Notes: generated from the letters alone by a model not told the origin. 10,951 nucleotides of DNA from Chloroflexota bacterium (GCA_005240105.1 SBAT01000201.1:1-10951); one strand, 5' to 3'; counted from the stretch's first letter, positions 1-8,000 are shown. Numbers and translations are program-made.

Positions 1-443
1 ACGTCGTCGAACTGACAAAAGATAAGGGACAAGTGCTTGCTCCCGTTAAGGCCGGTGTTGTGCTTGTTGATTCGTCTCGTGCTTTTGAAATTGACGAGAC
101 CATTCTGGAAGAAAGAAGACACCTTGCCGAAGATGGCATGGTCGTTGTGGCATTGACTATTGATCACAAGATGAATGTTCTGGCTGGACCCGATGTAGCT
201 ATGCGGGGAGTTATCTTGCCCGGAGGCGTCAGTGCGGAAGAACTCGTTGAACGAGTCAAACAGCAAGTGCTCTTGAGCCTTAAAGACAAGTCGATTGTAT
301 CGTCCTTGAGTGAAGGTGAGTTGAAGACTTTCATCAAAGAAGCATTGCAGGGATTTTTTGAGGACAAGATTAAGTCAAAGCCATTGCTGCAGGTGGTATT
401 GCAGGAAGTAGCCGCGGCTAAGGCGAAGTCGCTTTCTAAATAG
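1..443 (+). CDS. rnj: Ribonuclease J, C-terminal part (5' end outside window)
   Basis: The open frame starts at base 3 and runs in from upstream, so only the last ~146 residues are visible. RNase J is a metallo-beta-lactamase/beta-CASP ribonuclease with 5'-3' exo- and endonuclease activity in mRNA turnover and rRNA maturation. The catalytic histidine motifs lie upstream of the window. What is seen fits the post-beta-CASP and C-terminal region: a VPAG-type VKAGVVLVD strand, then the family pattern 'lrDRr-LaedG-vvv-vtid' (here ILEERRHLAEDGMVVVALTID), then AGPDVAMRGV matching 'sgPdiisRGfv', and a final helix-strand with FFEDKIKSKPLLQVVLQEV where the family has 'TrrrPmilPvimEv'. The usual RPMILP core is relaxed to KPLLQV. 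It ends in a TAG stop 15 nt before mnmH, so the two are probably co-transcribed. The family call is firm; which RNase J paralogue cannot be told. Confidence 0.88.
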   Translation, partial: VVELTKDKGQVLAPVKAGVVLVDSSRAFEIDETILEERRHLAEDGMVVVALTIDHKMNVLAGPDVAMRGVILPGGVSAEELVERVKQQVLLSLKDKSIVSSLSEGELKTFIKEALQGFFEDKIKSKPLLQVVLQEVAAAKAKSLSK

Positions 444-458
444 TTCGGGAAGTTTACG

Positions 459-1508
459 ATGACATGGCGTGAGTTATCCCCGAAACAACTTAGCGAGTTA
501 AAAGATCCGCTGATCATTGATGTGCGTTCGCCGTCTGAACACAGTGACGAGCGAATTCTTGGTTCGACGAATATTCCGCTGTTGTCGGATATCGAAAGAG
601 CTGAAGTAGGCACTGTGTATGTGCAACAAGGGGAATTGCTGGCTAAGAGGCTGGCTCTCAAGTACATCTCGCCGAAGATTCCTGAAATTGTTGATAACAT
701 CTTTGCTGCGAAGATCCATGGTCAGCCATTAGTAGTGCATTGTTGGCGAGGCGGATTGCGCAGTGAAGCGGTAGCAAGTTTTTTAAGTGTTGTTGGTCTT
801 GATTGCTTCCGATTGACGGGCGGCTATAAGTCGTGGCGCAAAGGTGTCATTGAATTTCTGGACACCGGGGCATGGCCATTTACTGCCGTAGTCCTTCAAG
901 GACTTACCGGTACAGGAAAGACTGATATTCTGAATGAACTTATAAAGCTTGGGCTGGATGTTCTTGATCTAGAAGAATTGGCTAACCACCGTGGTTCCGC
1001 GTTTGGTGGCATGGGATTGGGAGTGCAGCCGACACAAAAGAATTTTGAAGCTGCCATATTCGACAACCTGCGGGCCGTTAAGGGCAAAGTAGTGTTCATG
1101 GAGGCGGAAGGTCGCAAGATTGGCAAGCTTAGTTTGCCCAAGCGCCTTCTTGAGCTAATTGCCACCGCACCTAAGGTTTTGGTGACTGGGTCTGTTGAAG
1201 TCCGGACATCCCGACTAGTTGCTGCCTATACCGGACAGACCGGTGAGATTTTCCGTGCGCAGGCTCTGGAGTCGCTTGCCCGACTTAAGGAACGCCTAGG
1301 TGGACAGACCGTTGCCGAAATGACCGTAATGTTCGATGAGGGGAGGCTTTCAGAGATTGTTGAGCGTCTGCTTGAGCATTACTACGATCCTTTATATGCA
1401 AGGCATATACAAGCGAGCCAACCATTTCCTTTGACGGTATCGGGGGATGAGCCGGCACTGGCCGCCTCTGAAATAGCCAAGTTTGCCCAAATTGCCTCAA
1501 CTATCTGA
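459..1508 (+). CDS. mnmH: tRNA 2-selenouridine synthase (SelU/MnmH)
   Basis: This cytoplasmic enzyme replaces the 2-thio group of wobble uridine 34 in certain tRNAs with selenium, using selenophosphate from SelD; in studied enzymes it goes through a geranylated thiouridine. The 349 residues are close to the usual ~350-370. Residues 1-133 form a rhodanese domain: IIDVRSPSEH near 19-28, NIPLLSDIERAEVGT at 38-52, and the active-site loop HCWRGGLRS with catalytic Cys95. Residues 140-349 form the P-loop half, with Walker A GLTGTGKT at 148-155, the family pattern HRGSAFGG...QPTQKNFE near 177-197, and EAEGRKIG around 215-222. The ATG at 459 is preceded by GGGAAG (447-452), a good ribosome site. All expected motifs are present, so it should be active. 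It implies selD elsewhere in the genome. Confidence 0.95.
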   Translation: MTWRELSPKQLSELKDPLIIDVRSPSEHSDERILGSTNIPLLSDIERAEVGTVYVQQGELLAKRLALKYISPKIPEIVDNIFAAKIHGQPLVVHCWRGGLRSEAVASFLSVVGLDCFRLTGGYKSWRKGVIEFLDTGAWPFTAVVLQGLTGTGKTDILNELIKLGLDVLDLEELANHRGSAFGGMGLGVQPTQKNFEAAIFDNLRAVKGKVVFMEAEGRKIGKLSLPKRLLELIATAPKVLVTGSVEVRTSRLVAAYTGQTGEIFRAQALESLARLKERLGGQTVAEMTVMFDEGRLSEIVERLLEHYYDPLYARHIQASQPFPLTVSGDEPALAASEIAKFAQIASTI

Positions 1509-1518
1509 CAGAAGCCCC

Positions 1519-1558
1519 AAAAAAGAACTTCCCCCAAAAGACATAGGGGGAAGGACTT
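1519..1558 (-). terminator. Rho-independent terminator for the minus-strand sepF transcript
   Basis: A perfect 8-bp stem (CTTCCCCC at 1528-1535 with GGGGGAAG at 1546-1553) closes a 10-nt loop. Outside it are a 2x2 internal loop and three more pairs (AAG/CTT). Read on the minus strand, the stem is followed at once by TTCTTTTTTGG, with six T's at 1524-1519, the classic polarity for terminating transcription coming from sepF. On the plus strand the tail (GACTTATTG) is poor in T. However, the hairpin begins only 20 nt after the mnmH stop, so it may end both convergent transcripts. Confidence 0.7.
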
Positions 1559-1594
1559 ATTGTGGTGGATTAGGTAAGGAGGAAACAACACACC

Positions 1595-1613
1595 AGGCAG
1601 GGAAAACCCGCCT
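1595..1613. other. Hairpin in the mnmH/sepF convergent region
   Basis: AGGC-A-GGG (1595-1602) pairs with CCC-GCCT (1607-1613) around an AAAA loop, giving seven base pairs with one bulged A. On the minus strand it is followed by GGTGTGTTGTTTCC, a loose T-rich tail. It may be a secondary or pause site upstream of the stronger terminator at 1519-1558. The rest of 1509-1749 shows only a 10-bp palindrome, CAAGATCTTG at 1739-1748, one base beyond the sepF stop. I recognise no gene or structured RNA there. Confidence 0.35.
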
Positions 1614-1749
1614 CATGCCTCGTATTTAAATGATAGCAGCGCGACAACTTCGTGGTAGTTAAAAAACTTGAAGTGCCTGACCGCAAAGCGCCAAAGATCG
1701 TCAGATGAAATATCCTTAAGCTATTGGCTTCCAGTACCCAAGATCTTGA

Positions 1750-2253
1750 TTACGAGTTGAAGCCCGTAAATTTGGACTTGTCGAATACCGAACCTTCAGG
1801 GAAGAGGTAATCGAGCGGTCCGCCGTGGCTTGCCGTTTTGGCTGTGTCACCTGGCGCTATTATCCGCATATTGCTTGGGCAGAACAGATAGACATTGTCG
1901 TTTAGCTTGTGGAAGTCGCCGTCTATGGCCGCTGAGGCGCCGGAGACGAAGTCCACCAGGCGATCCGCATCAGCCTTACGCATGTTTTCCAGCGAAATGG
2001 TGGCAGATGCTCTGGTGCGTAAGCAATCCACTATATTGAGGGCTTCTTCAAATGTCACAGGGTTAAACATGGAAATTTGAGCACCCAAGCGATCTGGTGC
2101 CGATTGCCGTGCCACCATGGACATTTGCGGTACTCTGTCGCGCTCCTGCAAAATTGGAAAGAGATCAACTTCTTTCTTGGTAGTGCGGGCGGCTGGCGTT
2201 GGTTCTTTATATTCTTGAGTCATAACTTTCTTTTGCCATCCAAAGAGATTCAC
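1750..2253 (-). CDS. sepF: Cell division protein SepF
   Basis: SepF links FtsZ to the inner membrane and supports septum assembly in Gram-positives and cyanobacteria. The C-terminal SepF core is at about residues 57-133: MFNPVTFEEALNIVDCLR, then TISLENM...ADRLVDFVSGASAAIDGDF (the family's 'NLe-md---A-RivDFlsG-vyAldG'), then NVYLFCPSNMRI ('vFLlaP-nv-i'). The conserved Gly105 used in SepF dimer and ring formation is present. Residues 12-56 are a charged, probably flexible linker, as usual. The chosen GTG start at 2253 follows GGGGG (2259-2263) and gives an N-terminus (MNLFGWQKKVM) that could be the expected short membrane-binding amphipathic helix. A start at the ATG 2221-2223 would delete that helix. 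The C-terminus extends ~35 residues past the core. It lies 102 nt after ispD. Confidence 0.88.
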   Translation of the reverse strand: MNLFGWQKKVMTQEYKEPTPAARTTKKEVDLFPILQERDRVPQMSMVARQSAPDRLGAQISMFNPVTFEEALNIVDCLRTRASATISLENMRKADADRLVDFVSGASAAIDGDFHKLNDNVYLFCPSNMRIIAPGDTAKTASHGGPLDYLFPEGSVFDKSKFTGFNS

Positions 2254-2325
2254 CGAGTACCCCCAATTCTATATACTTTTTACCAATTAGCAAGTAGTAA
2301 GTGGTATCACAAGGCTGTATAGGCT

Positions 2326-2353
2326 AGCATATCTTTTCGATGTCTAATCTCAA
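2326..2353 (-). promoter_or_regulatory. Candidate sepF promoter
   Basis: On the minus strand TTGAGA (2353-2348, five of six with consensus -35) is separated by 16 nt from TATGCT (2331-2326, four of six with -10). Transcription would begin near 2319, leaving a leader of about 65 nt that includes the GGGGG ribosome site. No terminator is visible between ispD and sepF, so sepF may also be read from the smc promoter. Confidence 0.35.
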
Positions 2354-2355
2354 TA

Positions 2356-3057
2356 TCAGACGCGCTCAAGCACTATCGAAGCGATAGCCTCTGCCAGCGC
2401 CAAATCTTCGGGCTGCGTGATTTTTAAATTGTGTGCCGAGCCCTTAACGATGACTACTTTGTGTCCGGCTTGTTCAAGAATTGCTGCATCGTCGGTAACA
2501 GCCAAGTCATCTTGTAGCGCCTGCTCGTGAGCTTTTAGCAACCAGTCATAGCGGGCAGCCTGGGGTGTTTGCACCAATACTAATGTATTGCGATCAAGGG
2601 TTTCGACAATGACACCATCGGCAACTTTCTTAACGGTATCACTGGCAGTGACACCAATGGTGCAGGCACCATACTTTCGTACGCCTTCTAAAGTGTCAGA
2701 TATAATTTGCTCGGTTAGGAATGGTCTGGCAGCATCGTGTATCAAGACAAATTCGGGGTTTGCCTTTTCCAGAACTTGAAGGCTGAGTCGGACTGATGCT
2801 TGTCTTGTGGCGCCGCCAGTGGTGACAATAACTTCTTTGTTGCAGGGCAGGGTTGCTATGTGGTCGCGAATGGTATCAACCATGTCCGGCAATGTTGTTA
2901 CTACAATGCGGTCAATGTCTTTGTGATTGGCTAAGGCTAAAAATGGCCAGACCCAGACAGGATGCTTGCCGATTGCCAGGAATTGCTTCGGAGATTTATC
3001 TCCCGGTCTGGCGCAACGAGCGCCAATTCCTGCCGCTAATAGAATTGCCGCGGACAT
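2356..3057 (-). CDS. ispD: 2-C-methyl-D-erythritol 4-phosphate cytidylyltransferase (IspD)
   Basis: IspD couples MEP to CTP, giving CDP-methylerythritol and pyrophosphate, the third step of the non-mevalonate isoprenoid pathway. At 233 residues the length is normal. The N-terminal nucleotide-binding loop is AAGIGAR (8-14) with KQFL at 24-27; Arg14 and Lys24 correspond to the catalytic Arg/Lys pair of the family. IHDAARPF (107-113) is the metal/substrate-binding segment. SDTVKKV near 139-145, LDRNTL with Arg156, and LKITQPEDL with Lys212 match the MEP-binding residues. One deviation is the PVWVWPFLAL stretch (33-42), where the family usually has 'PVLxHTLxxF'. The ATG overlaps the scpB TAA by one base (TAATG), so translation is probably coupled to scpB. 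No good Shine-Dalgarno is seen, and the upstream bases form a hairpin. Confidence 0.95.
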   Translation of the reverse strand: MSAAILLAAGIGARCARPGDKSPKQFLAIGKHPVWVWPFLALANHKDIDRIVVTTLPDMVDTIRDHIATLPCNKEVIVTTGGATRQASVRLSLQVLEKANPEFVLIHDAARPFLTEQIISDTLEGVRKYGACTIGVTASDTVKKVADGVIVETLDRNTLVLVQTPQAARYDWLLKAHEQALQDDLAVTDDAAILEQAGHKVVIVKGSAHNLKITQPEDLALAEAIASIVLERV

Positions 3058-4082
3058 TAGGCGAGGTAGTCGCCTGGACCAGATGTGACATTATCAGGAG
3101 ATGCAGAGTGAGGACTAAATGGCTCGTCCATTTCTACTGGTTGTTGGGAAAAGGTTTTACTGCTTTCTTGGGCAACCTCTTCTTCGTCGTCGTCATCTTC
3201 ATCGTCTGAATCATCATCGTCATCCGAATCTTCATCTGAGTCCGACTTGTCTTCAGCTTCTACCTTTTCAGCGATATCATCGCCTTCGTCATCTGAATCT
3301 GCGTCATCATCGTCGTCAGAATCATCTGCATCTTCGACCGCGCTAGCTTCAACAACAGTATTTTCGGTTACAGCTTCTGCGACTTGAGTTACATCTTCTG
3401 AGGCAATTTCAGTAGTTACATCAGAGGTTGCATCTGTGCCTACCTCGCCGGATGCTTCCGGAGAAAAGTCGGTAGCCACTGGTGCGTTAGACCCTTCTTG
3501 TATGCTCTGCGCCAAGAGAAGCAATTGTTGCGCATCCTCTTCGCTGAAGCCGTCAGCATCATCGCCTGGTGTACCGTCTGGAGTCTCAGGCTTGTCTTGC
3601 TTCCGGAGCATAGTACGCAATGACTTAGCGTCCTTAGTCAGTCGGAAGTATTCCTGGAATTTCTTTGTCGTGGTAAGAATTGGTGAGCGACCGCCCTGGT
3701 TCTCATCTTTGTTAATGAGTTCCTTCTCCAGCAATTCCTTGATGTGGTCGTAGGCGCCGGCACCACGGATCTTAATGATGTCCGATTGCGGGATTGGTTG
3801 CTTGATGGCAATTGCCGATAGTGTTCTTATGTGTGCATGCGACATTTCCACTGGCAGGAACTCATCAATGATTGATGCGTATTCGTCCTTCACCTGAATG
3901 ATATAACCGTCGTCTGAAGCTATCTCCAGACCACTGGAGCGTGCTTCATAGTCTTGCACCAACTCAATCAATGCCTGACGTACAAGCTGCACATCGACAT
4001 TGACGATTTTGGCGATCGCTGCTGCCCGGATAGGTTTGTCCGTCAGGAATAGCACTGCTTCAACTCTTGCCTTTAAACTCAT
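3057..4082 (-). CDS. scpB: Segregation and condensation protein B (ScpB) with long acidic tail
   Basis: ScpB is a dimeric winged-helix (kite) subunit that binds the kleisin ScpA and regulates the SMC ring. Residues 1-160 are the canonical two winged-helix domains: VEAVLFLTDKPI (7-18), LIELVQDYEARSSGLEI (38-54), LPVEMSHAHIRTLSAIAIKQPIPQSDI (76-102), IRGAGAYDHIKELLE (105-119) and LTTTKKFQEYF (136-146). The pattern resembles cyanobacterial ScpB. The protein is 341 residues, where the family usually has ~180-280. The excess is a low-complexity tail from about 165, with a core at 251-302 made almost only of Asp, Ser and Glu, then a short neutral end (303-341). The ATG follows the scpA stop by 3 nt, with GAGG 8 nt upstream inside scpA. 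It overlaps ispD by one base. Confidence 0.93.
   Translation of the reverse strand: MSLKARVEAVLFLTDKPIRAAAIAKIVNVDVQLVRQALIELVQDYEARSSGLEIASDDGYIIQVKDEYASIIDEFLPVEMSHAHIRTLSAIAIKQPIPQSDIIKIRGAGAYDHIKELLEKELINKDENQGGRSPILTTTKKFQEYFRLTKDAKSLRTMLRKQDKPETPDGTPGDDADGFSEEDAQQLLLLAQSIQEGSNAPVATDFSPEASGEVGTDATSDVTTEIASEDVTQVAEAVTENTVVEASAVEDADDSDDDDDADSDDEGDDIAEKVEAEDKSDSDEDSDDDDDSDDEDDDDEEEVAQESSKTFSQQPVEMDEPFSPHSASPDNVTSGPGDYLA
3059..3075 (-). other. Hairpin over the scpB stop / ispD start junction
   Basis: AGGCGA (3059-3064) and TCGCCT (3070-3075) are perfect reverse complements around a 5-nt loop. On the mRNA the stem ends one base before the shared A of TAATG. It contains the last scpB sense codons and occupies the position where an ispD Shine-Dalgarno would lie. 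A ribosome finishing scpB would melt it, which suggests coupled re-initiation at ispD. Confidence 0.45.
3177..3332 (-). repeat. Low-complexity Asp/Ser/Glu-coding tract in scpB
   Basis: About 52 codons (ScpB residues 251-302) consist almost entirely of GAT/GAC, GAA/GAG and TCA/TCC/TCT/TCG. They occur in loosely repeated units such as runs of Asp separated by Ser-Asp-Glu. The plus strand therefore shows runs of CATCGTC-like triplets. Synonymous codons are mixed, so it is not a pure microsatellite and looks maintained at the protein level. It encodes an extremely acidic, surely disordered segment. Confidence 0.8.
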
Positions 4083-4085
4083 CGT

Positions 4086-5015
4086 TTATGCCTCTAATGC
4101 CTCTATTTCGGCTGCGTCTATCTCTTCTGCGGTGGGCGCTTTACGATCACCGGGACGGACCACAAATAGGGGTCCGTAGAACTCTTCCTGCTCAAGGGTA
4201 ATTTTACCTGCGTTTGAGAGAAATAGCACTGCTAAAAATGCATCTACCCAATCGCCTCTCTCTCCCATAGCTCTAATTATCTGTGCCAGGGGTAACATTT
4301 CCTCACTGATAAAGTGCTTGATAAGGATTTGCTCAATTCGAGAAATGACAACCTCGATGTCCTCATCGTGAGCTAACTCCAGGATATCGTCAAAGTCGTT
4401 GACTTCGGCTTGACCCTCAAGGTCAATCATGGGTTTACGCTCTTTGGTAGCCCGTGTACGCTCAATGTGCTCGGCTTCACGCAGGGCTTCAATAAGTTGT
4501 TCGAGGGTTACTTTCCTCTGACGCATTTGCTTGTTGTTAGCACGCCTCACAAGAGCCTTTTCCAGGTCAGCCAGTGTAATTTGTCTGGCTATTGGCATAT
4601 TGTTGGCGTCATAAATAATTGGTGCGCCGTCTTCGTCAAAGTCCAGGTAGTCATCGCCACCATTTAAATCATCCAGGTTGTCGACAAGCAGAGCTTCTGC
4701 TTTCATACGCAAAAGGACGGAGGCATGAAATAGAGTCTTGCCGCTTTGGCGTAAATTTTCTTTTGGCGCGGCAGCAATAGCGCGCAAGAATTTGTCGGTG
4801 ACGTCGATGATATCAATGTTCTTTGGATCAATATCGCCTTTGGCGGCCATTTCTACCAAGAGCTCAATACCGCCGGCAGCGGCATAACCTTTGCTTGGTG
4901 CTGCTTGACCTACACCAGGCACGATCGCAGTCGGATCGCCTGTGCCAAACATCATCTCTGGGCTGGGTGGAAGACCGTCTTCAGTAAACCCAGAATTGGC
5001 AAGTGTCTCGTCCAT
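4086..5015 (-). CDS. scpA: Segregation and condensation protein A (ScpA, kleisin)
   Basis: ScpA is the kleisin that bridges the two SMC heads and binds ScpB. The 309 residues contain GGIELLVEMAAKGDIDPKN (48-66) plus IDIIDVTDKFL (67-77) for the SMC-neck-binding N-terminal helices, LFHASVLLRMKAEALL (95-110), the central RKVTLEQLIEALREAEHIE (167-185) that should contact ScpB, and a C-terminal winged helix (about 220-287, IEQILIKHF...DAFLAVLFLSNAGKITLEQEEFYGPLFV). The usual opening FxGPLDLLL is not conserved, and a ~45-residue Pro/Gly-rich leader precedes the domain. An acidic insert (112-130) separates the N-terminal domain from the linker. This divergence resembles cyanobacterial ScpA. The ATG lies 2 nt after the smc stop, with scpB 3 nt further on. 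The identification rests on motifs and on its place between smc and scpB. Confidence 0.92.
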   Translation of the reverse strand: MDETLANSGFTEDGLPPSPEMMFGTGDPTAIVPGVGQAAPSKGYAAAGGIELLVEMAAKGDIDPKNIDIIDVTDKFLRAIAAAPKENLRQSGKTLFHASVLLRMKAEALLVDNLDDLNGGDDYLDFDEDGAPIIYDANNMPIARQITLADLEKALVRRANNKQMRQRKVTLEQLIEALREAEHIERTRATKERKPMIDLEGQAEVNDFDDILELAHDEDIEVVISRIEQILIKHFISEEMLPLAQIIRAMGERGDWVDAFLAVLFLSNAGKITLEQEEFYGPLFVVRPGDRKAPTAEEIDAAEIEALEA

Positions 5016-5017
5016 AG

Positions 5018-8000
5018 TTAAACACCTGCTCCAACCACTTCTTCCGTTTGCTCTTCATCCGGTATGTGAATTTCCTGGATACCAACTACTCGTGAGTAGC
5101 CGTCTGCTCTCAAGGAAACACCAATTGCATGATTGGAATTTTCAATCATTGGACGACGCAAGCTAACTACAACGAACTGTGCTTCTTCTGATTGACGCTT
5201 GACCATGCGGGCAAGACGCTCGGCATTAGAACCATCAAGCATCATGTCGACTTCGTCAAAGGCATAAAATGGTGCTGGAGCATAACGCTGGAAGGCAAAC
5301 ACGAAGGATAAAGCAGTCAGTGACTTCTCTCCTCCGGACAATGCTTCGATGCGTTGCATCTTCTTCTCACGTGGCTGAGCGCGGATAATTAGACCGCCCT
5401 CGAATGGTCTTTCCGGATTTTCCAGTTCCAGGCGACCACTGCCGTGAGACAGTTCGTGGAAAATTTGTTGGAAGTTAGTGTTAATGGCGTCGAAGGACTC
5501 CATAAACGTACGCTTCTTCAATTCGTCGTAGCCGGCAATACGCTGGAGAATCTCGTCTTTCTCGGTGGTCAATGTCAACAAGTTGTCTTCCATCTCTTGT
5601 TGGCGTTGTCTGGTCAAGTCGTACTCTTCCAGAGCCTTCATGTTTACAGGCTCAAGGGCGCGCATGCGCTTCTCTAGTCTGTCGGACTGCATCTTCAGTT
5701 GTTCGACAGTACCGGCATTTGGCGGCTCGTAGTCAGGCTGTTCAGCCAGGAGCTGTTCAAGTTCAACTTTGAGAACCGTCAAAGTTTCGGTCAAAGCACC
5801 ATGTGCTAGCTTGCACTTCTGGCGCTCTTCTTCCAAGTGCAGCAAGTCTTGCTCGATCTTGGTTTTTTCAATTTCGCAGCCGGTGACTTTCTCATAGATT
5901 TGATCTTTGAGTTCACGCAGTTGAGTCAATTCATTAGATAGCGAGTTGACCTTAACCTCAATGTCGTCAATCTGTTTCTTCAACTCTTCAATGCGCGTTG
6001 TATGACCTGGGAATTCGACTTTCAGTTCGTCGATTTCTTTGGTTACTTCAGTCAGCTGAGCATCAAAGCCTGTGCGTGTATTCTGCTCGATTCTTTCTTC
6101 GGCTTCCAGGCGGTCAATTTCGCGCTGGTTTTCGTTGACGTTTTGACCGATATGCTCAAGTTCAATCTGCAGCTCTTCACCTTGACTGATCAGGCTCTTG
6201 ATTTCGCTTGACTGACCAGAGTTGGTGATGTCTGTCAGCTCGTCATGAAGCTTGGCAATTTCCTTATCTAATGTAGCCAGAGTCTTGGCATACTGATCCA
6301 GATCTTTGTCGATCTGTTCAATCTCATCGCCATTAGCTCTCAGCTTCGGCTTAGCATCTTCAATGTCTTTATCGAGATTTGCGGATTCTTTGCGCTTAGT
6401 ATCCAGATCAGCGTGCTCTTTGGCTAACTGAGCATGTACTTCCTTGAGCTTTTCACGCTCTTCGGCAATGGTCGTGGTTAGCTCTTTTAAAGCATCTTGC
6501 AAGCCCTGGATATAGCCAAGCAAGCTCTTGCTCTTTAATTGCAAGGTATTGAGATCGTTTTCACCTTTGCTGCCGGTAAAGTGCAGCTTGGCTTTGGTGT
6601 CTTGACCGCCTGTGATACTACCGGCTTTTTCGAACAATTCACCCGGCAAGGTGACCATGCGGGCTTGACCGAGAAGCTTGCGTCCAACTTCCATGTCTTC
6701 GACAACAATTGTTTGTCCACAGGCATATTGGAATGCTTTGGAATAGCGGGAGTCGAATTCAATCAGGTTATAAGCGTAGTCGATGACGCCTGGGCGATCC
6801 GGCAACAAGCCTGGTGGTTGAGTGACAATTTTGTTCAATGGAACAAAGGTCGCGCGACCGGCGCGGTTGGACTTCAAGAATTCGATACATTCTTGTGCGA
6901 CTTGATCATCGTCTACAACGATGTGAGCAAGTCTTGGTCCAATACAAATTTCAAGGGCCGTTGTGTAGCGCGGGTCAACATTGCCTAATTGACCAATGGT
7001 GCCATGCACACCTGGAATATTGGCTTTCAAAATAGCTTCAACAGCTTTACCGAATCCACTCTCACCGGCCACATCGCGATGTGTTTCCAGCTCGATAATA
7101 CGCCTGTTGACGGCTTCCAATTCTTTGCGCTTCAGTTCGATGTCTTCGTTGGTAGAAGACATTTCGTCTTCCAACTGACGGATATTGCGCTCCATACCCA
7201 ACGACCATGCTTGGGTATCGGTGTACTTGCGCTCGAGTGATAGAACCAGACCTTTTGCTTCAGCAGATTTGCTGATATTGGTTGTGACGAAGGATCTTAA
7301 TGACTCCAGACCGCGCTCAAGTTCTTCCCTGCGGCTGGTGTGCTTGGTGGACTTAACTTCCAGTTCGTGCTTTTCTTCTCTCAGCTTCTGCGCTGTTGAA
7401 TAGGCGGAAGTGACTTTGTCCGAAGAACGATCTTTTGCTTGACGCAGATCGTCAATTTTAGCTTGAATAACAGCAAGAGCAGCTTCTTTCTCGGCATAAA
7501 TCTCTTTGACAGACTTGATGTCGATTTCGCTTTGCTTTCTGTGCTTGTTCAGATCGTTGATATGTTTGTCGATAGTCTTGATCTGAGCTTGCAAGCTCTT
7601 TTGTAATTTGCTCTTTTCTTCAGCGGCGGAGGTGACCGATGCCAGTCTGTTTTCTTCACGAGTCAATTCACCGCGCAGGTTTTCTTGTTCTTGGCGGAGT
7701 AATATTTGCTCGTTGCCACCCTTGTCGCGAATTTCTTCATCGATGCGGCCCATTTCCGAACGCAGTTGGAAAAGATCCATCTCTGCTTTTTCGCGGACAG
7801 CAAGCAAGTGCTCTTCGCGTTCGTTGAGGCTGGTCAATCTAGCTAATTCTGCAGAAAGTTTGGCTTCGCCTTCTTTAACGCGAATAAATACCAAGTCGCG
7901 CTCAATGCTTTCCTTCTGCTTTTTCAGGTCGAGATATTTTAGAGCCTGATCACGATCTGTCTGCAAGGTCAGAATGCGTGCGGCAATTTCCGTGAGGATA

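Noticed and set aside
164..700. Open frame of 178 codons on the minus strand across the RNase J/mnmH junction.
   Set aside because: It is antisense to two well-supported genes and its serine/threonine-rich translation has no recognisable domain; a frame shadow.
1576..1582. Perfect AAGGAGG on the plus strand in the intergenic region, suggesting a small gene.
   Set aside because: No ATG, GTG or TTG occurs at a suitable distance; the nearest ATG (1615) opens a four-codon frame.
3119..3346. His/Leu/Arg-rich plus-strand frame resembling a metal-binding peptide.
   Set aside because: The His/Leu/Arg composition is simply the antisense reading of the Asp/Ser/Glu tract in scpB.
6539..6988. Open frame of 149 codons on the plus strand.
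   Set aside because: It is antisense to the SMC hinge, has no upstream ribosome site of note and no recognisable motif.
7608..7949. Open frame of 113 codons on the plus strand, serine/arginine-rich.
   Set aside because: It is the antisense of SMC coiled-coil codons; the composition is what such antisense reading gives.
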